From Lentibacillus sp. JNUCC-1 (lineage in GTDB: Bacteria > Bacillota > Bacilli > Bacillales > Amphibacillaceae), in assembly GCF_009741735.1 (NCBI RefSeq), contig NZ_WHOH01000001.1:1612001-1676000 (forward strand): a stretch of 64,000 nt of DNA, given 5' to 3'. The notes beneath the pieces were generated by a model. The model was not told where the DNA came from. It did not search any database and saw only the letters and a list, made by a program, of their open reading frames with translations. Numbering within the stretch: the first letter of the stretch is position 1; each line of letters opens with the position of its first letter. The translations under genes were made by a program, and so were the position numbers. This document shows positions 16,994-25,830 of the stretch, piece by piece.

Positions 16994-18172
16994 CTACTTC
17001 ATATCCAAATAATCCAACGCCGACGCAGCCAGCACCTTAGCTCCGTTAAGCAGCGCCTTTTCATCAATATCAAACTTAGGATGGTGATACGGGTAAATAA
17101 AGCCTTTCTCTTCATTCGCTGAGCCGGTGAAGAAATATGCACCCGGTACCTCTTTGGCGAAGTATGAGAAGTCTTCTGCGCCCATATTCGGTTCCATCTC
17201 AATGATATCCTTTTCTGATATAACGCCTTTTGCTGCGTTGACCATGATTTGGTTCATCGCTGGGTCATTCTTGGTAGCAGGATAGCCAAATTGATAATTG
17301 ATTTCGTGATCCGCTCCAAAGGCTTCACAGGTATGGGCGGTGATCTTATGAATTGAATCGTGGATGTTTTGTCTCACGCCTTCATCGAATGTGCGCACAG
17401 TGCCTTCAAGCATGGCGCTGCCGGAGATAACGTTAGCTTTTTCGCCTGCTTGGAAAGAGCCGATGGTCAGCACGGCTGATTTCAGCGGGTCTGTTTGACG
17501 GCTGACAATGTGCTGCAGGCTGCTGACAAGCTGGCTTCCGATCGCAATGACATCGGTTGTGTCTTGCGGGAAGGCGGCATGTCCGCCAGTGCCTTTGATT
17601 TCAATCTGAAAATCGTCTGATGAGCCGAGGACATATTCATCGTTATGCCATATGCTTCCGACTGGTGTGTAATTTTCCATGTGCGTGGCGAAGATGGCGT
17701 CGACACCTTCCAGAGCGCCGTCTGCCACCATGGATTTGGCACCGCCCGGATCTTCTTCTTCTGCATGCTGGTGTACAAATACAACCGTGCCGTGCAGCTC
17801 GTCCTTCACATCTACCAATGCTCTAGAGATTCCCAGTGCGATGGCGGTATGGGCGTCATGACCGCATGCGTGCATGACACCGTCATTTTGTGATCTGTAT
17901 GGGACATCGTTCTCCTCGTAAATCGGCAATGCATCAAAGTCAGCCCGTATCGCTACGGTTTTGCCTGGTTTGCCGCCTTTCAAAGTTGCCACGACACCAT
18001 TTCCGCCGACATGAGTTCTGACGTCCAGTCCGAGTTTCTTCTGGTAGTCAGCAATGAACTCAGCTGTCTTTTCCTCTTGAAAGGATAGCTCTGGATGCTT
18101 ATGCAGTTCACGACGTACATTGACCATTTCGTCATACAGTTGATCCAGTTTGTTAAAAATTGTTTCTTTCAT
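16994..18172 (-). CDS. M20-family amidohydrolase/peptidase
   Basis: 392 residues from ATG 18172 (AAGGTG site; the GTG at 18181 is inside that site). Metal-binding features of the M20D (hippurate/IAA-amino-acid hydrolase) group are visible: HACGHDAH (~100), EEDPGGAKSMV, DAIFATHM and the C-terminal GAEDFSYFAKEVPG. The family hydrolyses N-acyl amino acids or similar amides in the cytosol. It starts 30 bases after the opuCD-like stop and shares its direction, so it is probably the fifth gene of the osmoprotectant operon; that suggests an N-acylated compatible solute or precursor as substrate, which is inference. Confidence 0.85.
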   Translation of the reverse strand: MKETIFNKLDQLYDEMVNVRRELHKHPELSFQEEKTAEFIADYQKKLGLDVRTHVGGNGVVATLKGGKPGKTVAIRADFDALPIYEENDVPYRSQNDGVMHACGHDAHTAIALGISRALVDVKDELHGTVVFVHQHAEEEDPGGAKSMVADGALEGVDAIFATHMENYTPVGSIWHNDEYVLGSSDDFQIEIKGTGGHAAFPQDTTDVIAIGSQLVSSLQHIVSRQTDPLKSAVLTIGSFQAGEKANVISGSAMLEGTVRTFDEGVRQNIHDSIHKITAHTCEAFGADHEINYQFGYPATKNDPAMNQIMVNAAKGVISEKDIIEMEPNMGAEDFSYFAKEVPGAYFFTGSANEEKGFIYPYHHPKFDIDEKALLNGAKVLAASALDYLDMK

Positions 18173-18202
18173 GATGAACACCTTACCTCTTTTATAAATA
18201 TC

Positions 18203-18844
18203 TTACGCGAGTCTTGCTTTGGTTTTTTTCTCCATTTGCCCCAGAATCAAATCGGCAATGATGGCCAGCAATGTGGCTGGAATCGCACCGGCATATATTT
18301 TTACATCTGATTGCAGACTGATGCCTGCAATGATTTCCTCACCGAGCCCGCTTGCACCGATATACGGTCCGATACAGGCAACGGCTACTGCAATAACAGA
18401 CGCCACCCTGAGCCCTGCCATTAAAAATGGGAATGATAATGGGAGCTGAACTTTTCCAAGGAGCTGCATGGATGTCATACCAATTCCTGTGCCGGCTTCT
18501 GTTATGCTTTCATCGACACCTTTAATACCGACATACGTATTTCTGACAATCGGCAGCAGGGAGTAGAAGAACAGTCCCACAACCATTGTTTGAAACCCAA
18601 GTCCCAGATACAGCATTAAGATCGCTAGCATGGCAAGGCTGGGAATTAACTGCAGGATATTGGTCAGCGAAAGTATGAATGGAGCTGTTTTCTCAAACTT
18701 TGCCGCCACGATCCCTAACGGAACACCGACCACCAAGGCCAGGGCAATTCCATAGATCACCAATAAAATATGTGTGCCTGTCATGGCCAGCAGTTCAGCT
18801 TGATTGTCCAGCATATACTGGCCCAGCTTTGTTATGAATTCCAT
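18203..18844 (-). CDS. opuCD: Osmoprotectant ABC transporter permease
   Basis: 213 residues with five to six membrane segments and the BPD permease EAA-like loop (GMTSMQLLGKVQLPLSFPFLMAGLRV). It belongs to the OpuC/OpuB family, which imports glycine betaine, carnitine, choline or ectoine. It is the second permease of the operon, 17 bases after the binding-protein gene. Confidence 0.88.
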   Translation of the reverse strand: MEFITKLGQYMLDNQAELLAMTGTHILLVIYGIALALVVGVPLGIVAAKFEKTAPFILSLTNILQLIPSLAMLAILMLYLGLGFQTMVVGLFFYSLLPIVRNTYVGIKGVDESITEAGTGIGMTSMQLLGKVQLPLSFPFLMAGLRVASVIAVAVACIGPYIGASGLGEEIIAGISLQSDVKIYAGAIPATLLAIIADLILGQMEKKTKARLA

Positions 18845-18861
18845 CTAATCACCTTTTCTTT

Positions 18862-19776
18862 TTAGTCCAGCATATCCTTTTCCTGCAAAAATTCTTTTGC
18901 TACTTCAGGGATCTTGCGTTCATTGATATCCACTTCACGGATCAGCTCAGTCATTTCATCCGTGCTGACCAGACCAACAATCGAATCAAGAACTTCTTTC
19001 ACCTCAGGGTATTCGTCCAGCACTTCATTTTTAGCAACAATTGAACCTTGGTACGGGGCGAAGAAGTTTTTGTCGTCTTCCAGCACGACCAGATCATTTT
19101 CTAAAATGTGAGGGTCCACTGTGTATGCAGTGATCGCATCCAACTCTCCGCCGGCAATGCCTTCATACATCAGAGAGATCTCCATACCATTCACATCACC
19201 GAATTCATAGCCATATGCTTTCACAAAGTCACGGTAGCCATCGTTTGCACGTTCTTTCCAGGCGGAGTCAGCACCCACTTTCATGTCTGGTGCATATACA
19301 CCTAATTCTGTCAGGGTTTCGATATTGTTTTCGTCAGCAAAGTCTTGTTTGACCGCGATGCTGTATTGGTTTGTAAACCCAGTTGTGTCATACCATTTCA
19401 CGTTATACTTATCACCAAATAGCTTTTGCGCCTGTTCCATTGTTTTATCAGGATCTGTAGAAAACTCAACCTTGTCTTCATCAAAATGATTGTTGTAAAC
19501 TTCTCCAGAATACAATGTTGCAAAATCAAATTCGCCTTTATCCAGGGCACCCAGGATCTGCGGGCTGGCCTGAATGTCTTCCGTCACTTCCACCTCGTGA
19601 TCTGTCTGATCTTCAACCAGCAATTTCACGATATGGCCCATAATTTTAGGGTCAGAATAAGTCTGAGCACCGTATTCAAACACCTCACCGCCATCGGCTG
19701 ATGTTTTATTCCCGCCACAAGCAGCGAGTGTCAACGTTAATACAAGCAACATACTTCCAATCAATATTTTCTTCAT
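18862..19776 (-). CDS. opuCC: Osmoprotectant-binding lipoprotein
   Basis: 304 residues. Lipoprotein signal with lipobox LTLAACGG (Cys20), then an OpuAC/ProX-type substrate-binding fold (EYGAQTYSDPKIMGHIVKLL; DLVVLEDDKNFFAPYQGSIV). It captures quaternary ammonium compounds outside the membrane and delivers them to the two permeases. The start is supported by an AGGAGG site. Confidence 0.9.
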   Translation of the reverse strand: MKKILIGSMLLVLTLTLAACGGNKTSADGGEVFEYGAQTYSDPKIMGHIVKLLVEDQTDHEVEVTEDIQASPQILGALDKGEFDFATLYSGEVYNNHFDEDKVEFSTDPDKTMEQAQKLFGDKYNVKWYDTTGFTNQYSIAVKQDFADENNIETLTELGVYAPDMKVGADSAWKERANDGYRDFVKAYGYEFGDVNGMEISLMYEGIAGGELDAITAYTVDPHILENDLVVLEDDKNFFAPYQGSIVAKNEVLDEYPEVKEVLDSIVGLVSTDEMTELIREVDINERKIPEVAKEFLQEKDMLD

Positions 19777-19790
19777 GTGTAAAAAGCCTC

Positions 19791-20441
19791 CTATTGTTGT
19801 TGTTTCTTGAAATTCTTCTTTTCAATTAAGCCGAAGATCCCGTCCAGGATCAGCGCCATGACGATGGCAAGAATGGTACCGGTAAAGATCATGTTCTTAT
19901 CATTAAACCCGATGCCCGATAAAACGAGTCCGCCTAATCCACCGGCTCCGACCACTGCAGCAAGGGTTGTCCAGCTGATGATGTAAACGGATGTTGTCCG
20001 GATACCCGACATAATGTAAGGCATGGCCATCGGAATCTCTACTTTGAAAATCCGCTGCATCTGGCTGTATCCCATCCCCTTTGACGCTTCAATCACATCT
20101 GGGTCAATGGCTTCCATGCCTGCATATGTGTTTCTGAGCAAGGGCAACAAAGCATATAGAAACAGAGCGACAACGGCTGGTTTGAAGCCAACGCCGAGAA
20201 ACGGAATCATAATCGCAAACAATGCGATGGTCGGTACCGTCTGAAACACATTGGCAATGTTAAAGATGATATTTTTCACAAATTCACGTTTCATTTTGGT
20301 CATATAAATGGCCAATGGGATGGTAATGGCAATCGCCAGCAAAATCGCAATTAATGATAGAACGATATGCTGATAGGTGTACTCGCCAATGGTTTCATAC
20401 CTGTCCTTCCAGAAATCAATATAGTCCAGGATTACATTCAT
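19791..20441 (-). CDS. opuCB: Osmoprotectant ABC transporter permease
   Basis: 216 residues with an N-terminal segment (ILDYIDFWKDRYETIGEYTYQH) and five or six membrane helices. The EAA loop reads GMGYSQMQRIFKVEIPMAMP. It overlaps the ATPase gene by 4 bases (ATGA), so the two are translationally coupled. Confidence 0.9.
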   Translation of the reverse strand: MNVILDYIDFWKDRYETIGEYTYQHIVLSLIAILLAIAITIPLAIYMTKMKREFVKNIIFNIANVFQTVPTIALFAIMIPFLGVGFKPAVVALFLYALLPLLRNTYAGMEAIDPDVIEASKGMGYSQMQRIFKVEIPMAMPYIMSGIRTTSVYIISWTTLAAVVGAGGLGGLVLSGIGFNDKNMIFTGTILAIVMALILDGIFGLIEKKNFKKQQQ

Positions 20442-21565
20442 TTAGCGCTCCCACCTTGCATGGCCACGTTCTCTTCAAGCAGCTTCATGTGATCATGGTT
20501 ATGGATCACACCAATGAACGTGTTATCTTCAGCCACTACCGGGAAGAGTGAAGCGTCCGATCCAGCCATGATGTTCAAGGCTTCTGCTGCATCATGTCCC
20601 TCACGGATCAGCTCCGGCGGGTTATGTGTAATTTCCTTAACAGAGCCCGCGGATTGAGCAATCGCGTCATAAATGCTGACAATCCCCTTGAATTTTTTGT
20701 CCTCTGAAACAACTGGAACGTAGGAAATCTGTTTATCTATCATGATTTTCAGCGTTTCTTCAATAGATTCATCAGGTCGAACGGTAGGGGTGTCAGTGTT
20801 GATCATACGCCTCAGTTCTAGTGCTGACTCATGGGTTAACAACCGTTTAGGGCCAATGAATTCCTTTACAAAATCATTAGCAGGGTTAGCCAGCAACTCA
20901 GAAGGTGCGCCTCTTTGAACGACTTCCCCGTCTTTCATTAAAATGATCTGGTCCGCTATTTTGATCGCTTCATCCATATCATGTGTCACAAAGATAATGG
21001 TTTTCTTGATCTCTTTTTGCAGACGGATCAGTTCATCCTGCAGCTGGTCCCGACTGATTGGATCCAAGGCACTGAAAGGTTCATCCATAAGTATGATGTC
21101 AGGGTCCGCTGCCAAGGCGCGAATAACGCCGATCCGCTGCTGCTGTCCCCCACTTAGTTCAGAAGGATAGCGGTTTTTGTATGTATCAGGATCGAGATTA
21201 ACCATCGTCAGTAATTCGTGCACCTTTTTCTCAATCCGTTTCTTATCCCACTTCAATAGTTTAGGAACTGCTGCCACATTATTGAAGATGGTCATGTGCG
21301 GAAACAGGCCAATATTTTGGATGACATATCCCATTTCCCTGCGCAATTCGATCGTATTGATCTCCTGAATGTTTTTCCCATTCATTAAAATGGTGCCTTC
21401 TGTGTAATCAATTAATTTGTTCAACAGCTTCATCGTAGTTGTTTTTCCGCAACCACTTGGCCCGATCAGCACATTAATCTTCTCATCCTGGAAATCAAGG
21501 CTGATGCTCTTCAAAGCCTGGAAGCCGTCCTCGTATGTTTTGTTAACATCTTTTAATTGGATCAC
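20438..21565 (-). CDS. opuCA: Osmoprotectant ABC transporter ATPase with CBS domains
   Basis: 375 residues from GTG 21565, after AAAGGAGG. Walker A (GPSGCGKTTT, ~35), signature LSGGQQQRIGV and Walker B DPDIILMDEPFSAL. Residues ~245-370 hold two CBS modules (KQISYVPVVSEDKKFKGIVS; ASLFPVVAEDNTFIGVIH), typical of OpuCA and used to sense ionic strength or nucleotides. First gene of the opuCA-CB-CC-CD operon. Confidence 0.93.
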   Translation of the reverse strand: MIQLKDVNKTYEDGFQALKSISLDFQDEKINVLIGPSGCGKTTTMKLLNKLIDYTEGTILMNGKNIQEINTIELRREMGYVIQNIGLFPHMTIFNNVAAVPKLLKWDKKRIEKKVHELLTMVNLDPDTYKNRYPSELSGGQQQRIGVIRALAADPDIILMDEPFSALDPISRDQLQDELIRLQKEIKKTIIFVTHDMDEAIKIADQIILMKDGEVVQRGAPSELLANPANDFVKEFIGPKRLLTHESALELRRMINTDTPTVRPDESIEETLKIMIDKQISYVPVVSEDKKFKGIVSIYDAIAQSAGSVKEITHNPPELIREGHDAAEALNIMAGSDASLFPVVAEDNTFIGVIHNHDHMKLLEENVAMQGGSAK

Positions 21566-21643
21566 CGAATTCCTCCTTTGATGACTCGTCTTAATGTCTA
21601 ACAGTCATTCTATAGAAAGGAGGCAGAAAGGAAAAACGCTGTA

Positions 21644-21668
21644 TAAACTTTAAATTGTACAAAGTTTA
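21644..21668. promoter_or_regulatory. Inverted repeat operator upstream of opuCA
   Basis: TAAACTTT-N9-AAAGTTTA, an 8-base perfect dyad about 80 bases before the opuCA start and 150 before the regulator gene. It is a plausible binding site for the divergently encoded GbsR/OpcR-type protein. Confidence 0.5.
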
Positions 21669-21816
21669 CGCTGAGAGAGATTAACGTTTGTTTTTTAAGG
21701 TGTATTCTTAGAATTCCTTTATAATTCATCGATATTCTACCTCAAACAACACTAACAAAGTCTGGTAATCTATGTTATATTGATTAAAATTATAGGGGAA
21801 GGAAACGATTTCAATC

Positions 21817-22353
21817 ATGGATCATAAGCAGGCGTTAGAAAATATACATCATAAAATTATCCAGCAAATCACTACCAACATGAAGTCTTACGGCTACCCC
21901 GGCACCATTGGTCATGTCATTGCGGTTGTCTATTATCATAATGCGCCCATGTCACTTGATGAGCTTGCACAAGAAACTGGCATGAGTAAAACGAGAATGA
22001 GTCAGGTATTAAGAGAAATGGTTCAGCTGAATATTGCGGAGAAGGTTTTTGTTAAAGGATCACGCAAGGATTATTACACCATTGAAAGTGATTATTATAA
22101 GACGTTTATATCCTTATTCACCTCCAATTGGCGTGAAGTGTATATCAGGAATAAAAAAATAGAGCAGGATTTAATCGAGGATCTGGATGGCATTGTCAAC
22201 GACAGTGATGCCAGCGAAGAAGAAATAAACGAAGCCAAAATGTACTTAGACGACACCCAAGAATCGCTCGAATTCTTCAACTGGATAGAAGACCTCGTCG
22301 ACTTTTTCGAATCCGGCGAAATCTTCAAACACGTCCCCAAACGAAAAGAATAA
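21817..22353 (+). CDS. GbsR/OpcR-type (MarR-like) transcriptional regulator
   Basis: 178 residues, ATG 21817. Winged helix-turn-helix: MSLDELAQETGMSKTRMSQVLREMVQLNIAEKVFVKGSRKDYY. In Bacillus this family (GbsR, OpcR) represses choline oxidation and opuC/opuB uptake genes and responds to choline or glycine betaine. Its divergent position to opuC fits repression of the transporter. The C-terminal ~80 residues are acidic and helical, as in dimerising MarR relatives. Confidence 0.85.
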   Translation: MDHKQALENIHHKIIQQITTNMKSYGYPGTIGHVIAVVYYHNAPMSLDELAQETGMSKTRMSQVLREMVQLNIAEKVFVKGSRKDYYTIESDYYKTFISLFTSNWREVYIRNKKIEQDLIEDLDGIVNDSDASEEEINEAKMYLDDTQESLEFFNWIEDLVDFFESGEIFKHVPKRKE

Positions 22354-22360
22354 AGCGCCG

Positions 22361-22391
22361 ACACCGATAGAGTGCCACACCGATAGAGTGC
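22361..22391 (+). repeat. Short tandem duplication ahead of R1
   Basis: CACCGATAGAGTGCC occurs twice in a row, directly before R1 copy 4; probably a replication slippage event at the repeat edge. Confidence 0.6.
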
Positions 22392-22433
22392 CTGTCACTT
22401 CCCGGTTTTTGTCAGTTTTTGTCGAATGTGGTG
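22388..22433 (+). repeat. Dispersed repeat R1, copy 4 (long form)
   Basis: GTGCCTGTCACTTCCCGG then TTTTTGTCAGTTTTTGTCGA and ATGTGGTG. Nearly identical to the copy at 27111. Follows the regulator gene. Confidence 0.88.
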
Positions 22434-22533
22434 GATGGATGAAGCCGAGGAAGATCTGGCGCTTGGAGATGCGTTTTATGCGTTTAAGGTGCGGGTGGAG
22501 TGAGCCGAAAATCCTCTACAGTATGCCTAAGCG

Positions 22534-22854
22534 TCATCTGATGTTATTAAAATCAGCCAGGTGTTTATAAGCCCGATCGGTTTCTTTCTTGTTCACTTGA
22601 AGATGGGTGGTGGATTGTTTAGGAATTTGTTTGGATTGTGTGCCGATCGATTTTACATTCGACGGTGTAAAACTTTTCACGCGGCATTGGATCCCTTGCC
22701 TTTTAAGGTAGTTGTATCTCACTTGTATCTCGTCTGATTGACCACCCGACACTTCATAAACCGTTTTCCATTTCCGTTTATCATTCCAAATGATCCAGAT
22801 TAATACGATAGCAATCGGAACAACAATCCATGCAGCCGTCAGAGATGACATCAT
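22534..22854 (-). CDS. Small membrane-anchored protein of unknown function
   Basis: 106 residues from ATG 22854, after GGAGGG (the longer frame to 22893 runs over that site). One N-terminal membrane helix (LTAAWIVVPIAIVLIWIIWN) is followed by a cytosolic part with an EIQVRYNYLKRQGIQCRVKS segment, reminiscent of SPOR-like or DUF2007-like signal folds. Not recognised further. Monocistronic. Confidence 0.65.
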   Translation of the reverse strand: MMSSLTAAWIVVPIAIVLIWIIWNDKRKWKTVYEVSGGQSDEIQVRYNYLKRQGIQCRVKSFTPSNVKSIGTQSKQIPKQSTTHLQVNKKETDRAYKHLADFNNIR

Positions 22855-22953
22855 GATCCGTCCCTCCCAGAATCGTTTTAGCCCAGTCGGCACATGTGAC
22901 CTTCAACCCCACCGTAACATATCGCGGCCAAAAAAATACAAATGCTATCAAAA

Positions 22954-22998
22954 AAACAAGCCCGACAAGGTTAGCTTAAGGGCTTGTCCGGCTTGTTT
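22954..22998 (-). terminator. Terminator of the yrk-cstR operon
   Basis: AAACAAGCC-GACAAG ... CTTGTC-GGCTTGTTT, a long stem followed on the minus strand by T6. Thirty bases beyond the cstR stop. Confidence 0.85.
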
Positions 22999-23027
22999 CA
23001 GGTTGCGTGCGCCATCTATTTCTCAGG

Positions 23028-23285
23028 TTATCTGCTCTTTATAAGCAAATTGACGGCTTCATTAATGACAGCTTCAGAGTCTTCTTCGGTTTGTGCTTCA
23101 CGAATGCACTGTTCTAGGTTTTTGCTCACAACTACAGCGGCGGCGCGGTCGATGCTGCTTCTTACTGCAGACATTTGGGTAACGACGTCTCTGCAATCTT
23201 TTTGTTCTTCCATCATTTTTATTACGCCTCTGACTTGGCCTTCAATTCTTTTCATTCTATTGATCATTTTAGTATCATATTCCAT
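23028..23285 (-). CDS. cstR: CstR-type persulfide-sensing repressor (CsoR family)
   Basis: 85 residues. All-helical CsoR/RcnR family (MINRMKRIEGQVRGVIKMME). Cys31 (KDCRDVV) and Cys60 (LEQCI) are present, but the His of the copper-sensing Cys-His-Cys set is missing, as in CstR, which senses persulfides by cross-linking these two cysteines. It is the last gene of the yrkE-F-grx-H-I-J operon, 50 bases after yrkJ. It probably binds the ATACC-N6-GGTAT sites found at 25541, 26415, 26952 and 27053. Confidence 0.85.
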   Translation of the reverse strand: MEYDTKMINRMKRIEGQVRGVIKMMEEQKDCRDVVTQMSAVRSSIDRAAAVVVSKNLEQCIREAQTEEDSEAVINEAVNLLIKSR

Positions 23286-23335
23286 CTTAACAACGCCCCT
23301 TCCTATATAAAATTATACCATCTTCATTATTCACC

Positions 23336-24112
23336 TTAAAATATATCCATCCATATCTTGATGGCCGTTCCTGCGATCAGCACGGCGAGGATTCCCTGCA
23401 GAATGTTCGTGTTCATTTTCTTACCAGCATGTGCCCCCAGTGGGGAAGCGATTAAACTGGCGATGATCATGATCGCTGCCGGAAAATACGCCACCTGGCC
23501 TGTGGTTACTTTGCCGACGGTGGCACCGATGGATGAGATAAACGTGATCGCGAGTGATGAAGCGATCGTCATGCGGGTCGGTATCTTAAGGACGACCAGC
23601 ATGATAGGGACCAACAAAAACGCCCCCGCTGCGCCAACAATGCCTGCTCCGACGCCGACAATTAACGCCAATACAGCTGCCAGCCCTTTGTTAAAGGTGA
23701 CTTGATCCAGCTCTACGTCGTCAATCCCTTTTTTGGGGACAAACATCATCACAGCTGCAATTAAAGCTAATATACCATAAGTGAGGTTAATGCCGCCCTC
23801 TGATAACAGTTTTGACCCGTAACCTCCGATAAAGCTTCCAATCAGAATACTAATACCCATATACGCAATCAGCGATTTATTAAGATATCCGCCTTTTCGG
23901 TATGCCCATACCCCGCCTATCGTTGCGAATAATACTTGAACCGCGCTGATACCGGATACCTCATGTGCTGTAAATGCACTCAAGCCCAATAATGGGGGAA
24001 TATATAAAAGCATCGGGTACTTGATGATTGATCCGCCAATGCCCAACATCCCCGATAAATAAGATCCGACAAAACCGATTAAAAATACAACAATGATAAA
24101 AGCAAAATCCAC
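23336..24112 (-). CDS. yrkJ: TauE/SafE-type membrane transporter, YrkJ-like
   Basis: 258 residues from GTG 24112, 9 bases after AAAGGAGG (a longer frame to 24148 overlaps the site). About eight membrane helices; [21 protein letters not shown] and [18 protein letters not shown] are the paired family repeats. TauE/SafE proteins move sulfur-containing anions (sulfite, sulfoacetate, thiosulfate) across the membrane. In this operon it probably exports sulfite or thiosulfate made from persulfide. Confidence 0.85.
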   Translation of the reverse strand: MDFAFIIVVFLIGFVGSYLSGMLGIGGSIIKYPMLLYIPPLLGLSAFTAHEVSGISAVQVLFATIGGVWAYRKGGYLNKSLIAYMGISILIGSFIGGYGSKLLSEGGINLTYGILALIAAVMMFVPKKGIDDVELDQVTFNKGLAAVLALIVGVGAGIVGAAGAFLLVPIMLVVLKIPTRMTIASSLAITFISSIGATVGKVTTGQVAYFPAAIMIIASLIASPLGAHAGKKMNTNILQGILAVLIAGTAIKIWMDIF

Positions 24113-24160
24113 GTCTGCTGCCTCCTTTAAAAAGAGGGCCATAAGCATGGCCCTCTACTG

Positions 24161-24391
24161 TTACGCTTTCTTAATCCAGAATTTGAATACACCATCGTCT
24201 TCACGATCATCCAGCAGTTCGTGTCCGCCTGATTTCGCCCATGCGGTCAGATCGCTTTTGGACCCTTGATCAGTGGCATGCACCTCAAGAATCTCACCTT
24301 GTTCCAGTTCATTCATCGCCTTTTTTGTTCTTACAATCGGCATTGGGCATGCCAATCCTTTTGCATCTAAAACTTTTGCTACGTTCATCAT
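24161..24391 (-). CDS. yrkI: TusA-like sulfur carrier, YrkI-like
   Basis: 76 residues from ATG 24391 after GAGGAGG. The motif DAKGLACPMPIVRTKKAM holds the CPxP cysteine that carries persulfide sulfur. Its frame overlaps nothing else; the yrkH stop at 24409 is 17 bases upstream. Works with YrkE and YrkF in passing sulfur between carriers. Confidence 0.88.
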   Translation of the reverse strand: MMNVAKVLDAKGLACPMPIVRTKKAMNELEQGEILEVHATDQGSKSDLTAWAKSGGHELLDDREDDGVFKFWIKKA

Positions 24392-24408
24392 GAATTCCTC
24401 CTCGTAAG

Positions 24409-25536
24409 TTATCGTATGGCACAACGGTTCGGGCCAATTTCCATTTCGCGTTGCTTTTCTTCATCCGGGGTAATGATACCCTTATTCGTATCGCGGATTT
24501 CCTGATATGCATTCGGTTGCGGCGGCAGGTTTTCTGTCACCATTTTTCTGAACGCATCTTCATCTTCAATGTTCAAGCCATGGTTTTTTTCAAAAAGCGT
24601 GCCTAATGTTTCAGCAACACTGCCGTCTTCGTTTAATTCATCCATGATCATAAAGTGAGCCGGCAGAACGATTAAGTCCTCTGACAAAACTTTGTATCGT
24701 GAATATAGACTTTCTCTCAAGTCGCCGACCCAGTCTTCTGCTTTTCCAGCCAGGTCAGGACGTCCGATAGAGTCTATAAAGAGGATATCGCCTGACAAAA
24801 GGTAGGTGTCATCGACTATGATCGATGTTGAACCTATCGTATGTCCTGGTGAATACAGGGCATGGATATCAATCGCTGTATCACCGATCGTGACTGTGTT
24901 GCCGTGTTCCAGCGCTTGATAGTTGAAGGTCACATTCTCGGCATCTTTTTCCGGAAGCCAGTAAGTGGCACCCGTCTGTTCGGCAATATTGCGCCCGCCG
25001 GAAATGTGATCTGCGTGCAAGTGTGTGTCAAACACGTGGGTTATCGTTGCGCTTTTGCTTGCAGCGAAGTCCACGAACACATCTGTCATACGTGTCGCAT
25101 CGATTACGGCTGCTTCACCGTCAGAAATCACCACATAGGACAGGCAGCCTTTGCCAATGCGCACAAATTGGTAAATCTCCCCTCCTTTGTTGAGGTCCCC
25201 GACCTTCACAGGTTCAAGATGCTCACTCCAGGCTTTCATACCGCCCTGAAGATATGACACTGTCAATCCTTCTTCAGACAACATCTCAGCGATCATGACA
25301 GATGAGCCTTCTTTCGCACATACAACTAAAATATCTTGATCTGATGGCAGCTTCCCAAGGATACCTTCCACCCCGTCTAACAGGTCAAAGTAAGGCACAT
25401 TCAAGTACTCAAAATGTTTGCCTTCAATTTTCCAATCTGCAAATGCATCTTCATTCCGCACATCTAAAATAAACAGGTCTTCCTGATGAATCACTTTTCG
25501 TGTCACTTCCTGTGCGGTCATGATATTGACAGTCAT
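24409..25536 (-). CDS. yrkH: Rhodanese-MBL fold fusion, YrkH-like
   Basis: 375 residues. Rhodanese domain (~5-120; [16 protein letters not shown], loop VVCAKEGSS) then MBL fold (~125-330) with [19 protein letters not shown] and LSGDILF motifs. Probably persulfide dioxygenase or sulfurtransferase activity in the cytosol. Ends GPNRCAIR, with a Cys conserved in the paralogue at 815-1939. A CstR-type site (25541-25556) overlaps its ribosome site, so the repressor could affect this gene apart from the operon promoter. Confidence 0.88.
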   Translation of the reverse strand: MTVNIMTAQEVTRKVIHQEDLFILDVRNEDAFADWKIEGKHFEYLNVPYFDLLDGVEGILGKLPSDQDILVVCAKEGSSVMIAEMLSEEGLTVSYLQGGMKAWSEHLEPVKVGDLNKGGEIYQFVRIGKGCLSYVVISDGEAAVIDATRMTDVFVDFAASKSATITHVFDTHLHADHISGGRNIAEQTGATYWLPEKDAENVTFNYQALEHGNTVTIGDTAIDIHALYSPGHTIGSTSIIVDDTYLLSGDILFIDSIGRPDLAGKAEDWVGDLRESLYSRYKVLSEDLIVLPAHFMIMDELNEDGSVAETLGTLFEKNHGLNIEDEDAFRKMVTENLPPQPNAYQEIRDTNKGIITPDEEKQREMEIGPNRCAIR

Positions 25537-25540
25537 TCTT

Positions 25541-25556
25541 TTACCCCCTTAGGTAT
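25541..25556. promoter_or_regulatory. Putative CstR operator overlapping yrkH ribosome site
   Basis: TTACCCCCTTAGGTAT; on the minus strand ATACCTAAGGGGGTAA. The AAGGGGG that serves as the yrkH ribosome site is part of the dyad. Confidence 0.55.
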
Positions 25557-25580
25557 TATTGGTTTTAAAAAAATATCGTG

Positions 25581-25817
25581 TTATTGTTTTAGGGCTCCCA
25601 TAATGCTTTCCGGATCAAATCCAAGTACCCAGACGCCATTCACATCTGTTTGCGGGACACCCATTTGTCCTGTTGTTTCGACAACCCGCTGCATGGTCGC
25701 TGGATCTTGCTCGACATTGACTTCTTTATAGGCGATTTTTTTCTCTGACAAAAAATTCTTCACCATTGTGCAATACGGACATTGACTCGTTGTATAGACT
25801 GTTATTGAATTCGTCAT
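25581..25817 (-). CDS. Glutaredoxin-like thiol oxidoreductase
   Basis: 78 residues from ATG 25817; the ATG at 25826 touches the AAGGAG site. CPYC redox centre (TTSQCPYCTMVKNFL), cis-Pro region QMGVPQTDVNG, as in the YruB/NrdH type. It probably reduces disulfides or persulfides on TusA/rhodanese partners of this operon. Its presence between yrkF and yrkH is an addition to the Bacillus subtilis arrangement. Confidence 0.85.
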   Translation of the reverse strand: MTNSITVYTTSQCPYCTMVKNFLSEKKIAYKEVNVEQDPATMQRVVETTGQMGVPQTDVNGVWVLGFDPESIMGALKQ

Positions 25818-25830
25818 ATCATCCATCTCC

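Noticed and set aside
23028..23285. Copper-sensing CsoR
   Set aside because: The middle His ligand is missing; only the two Cys remain, as in CstR.
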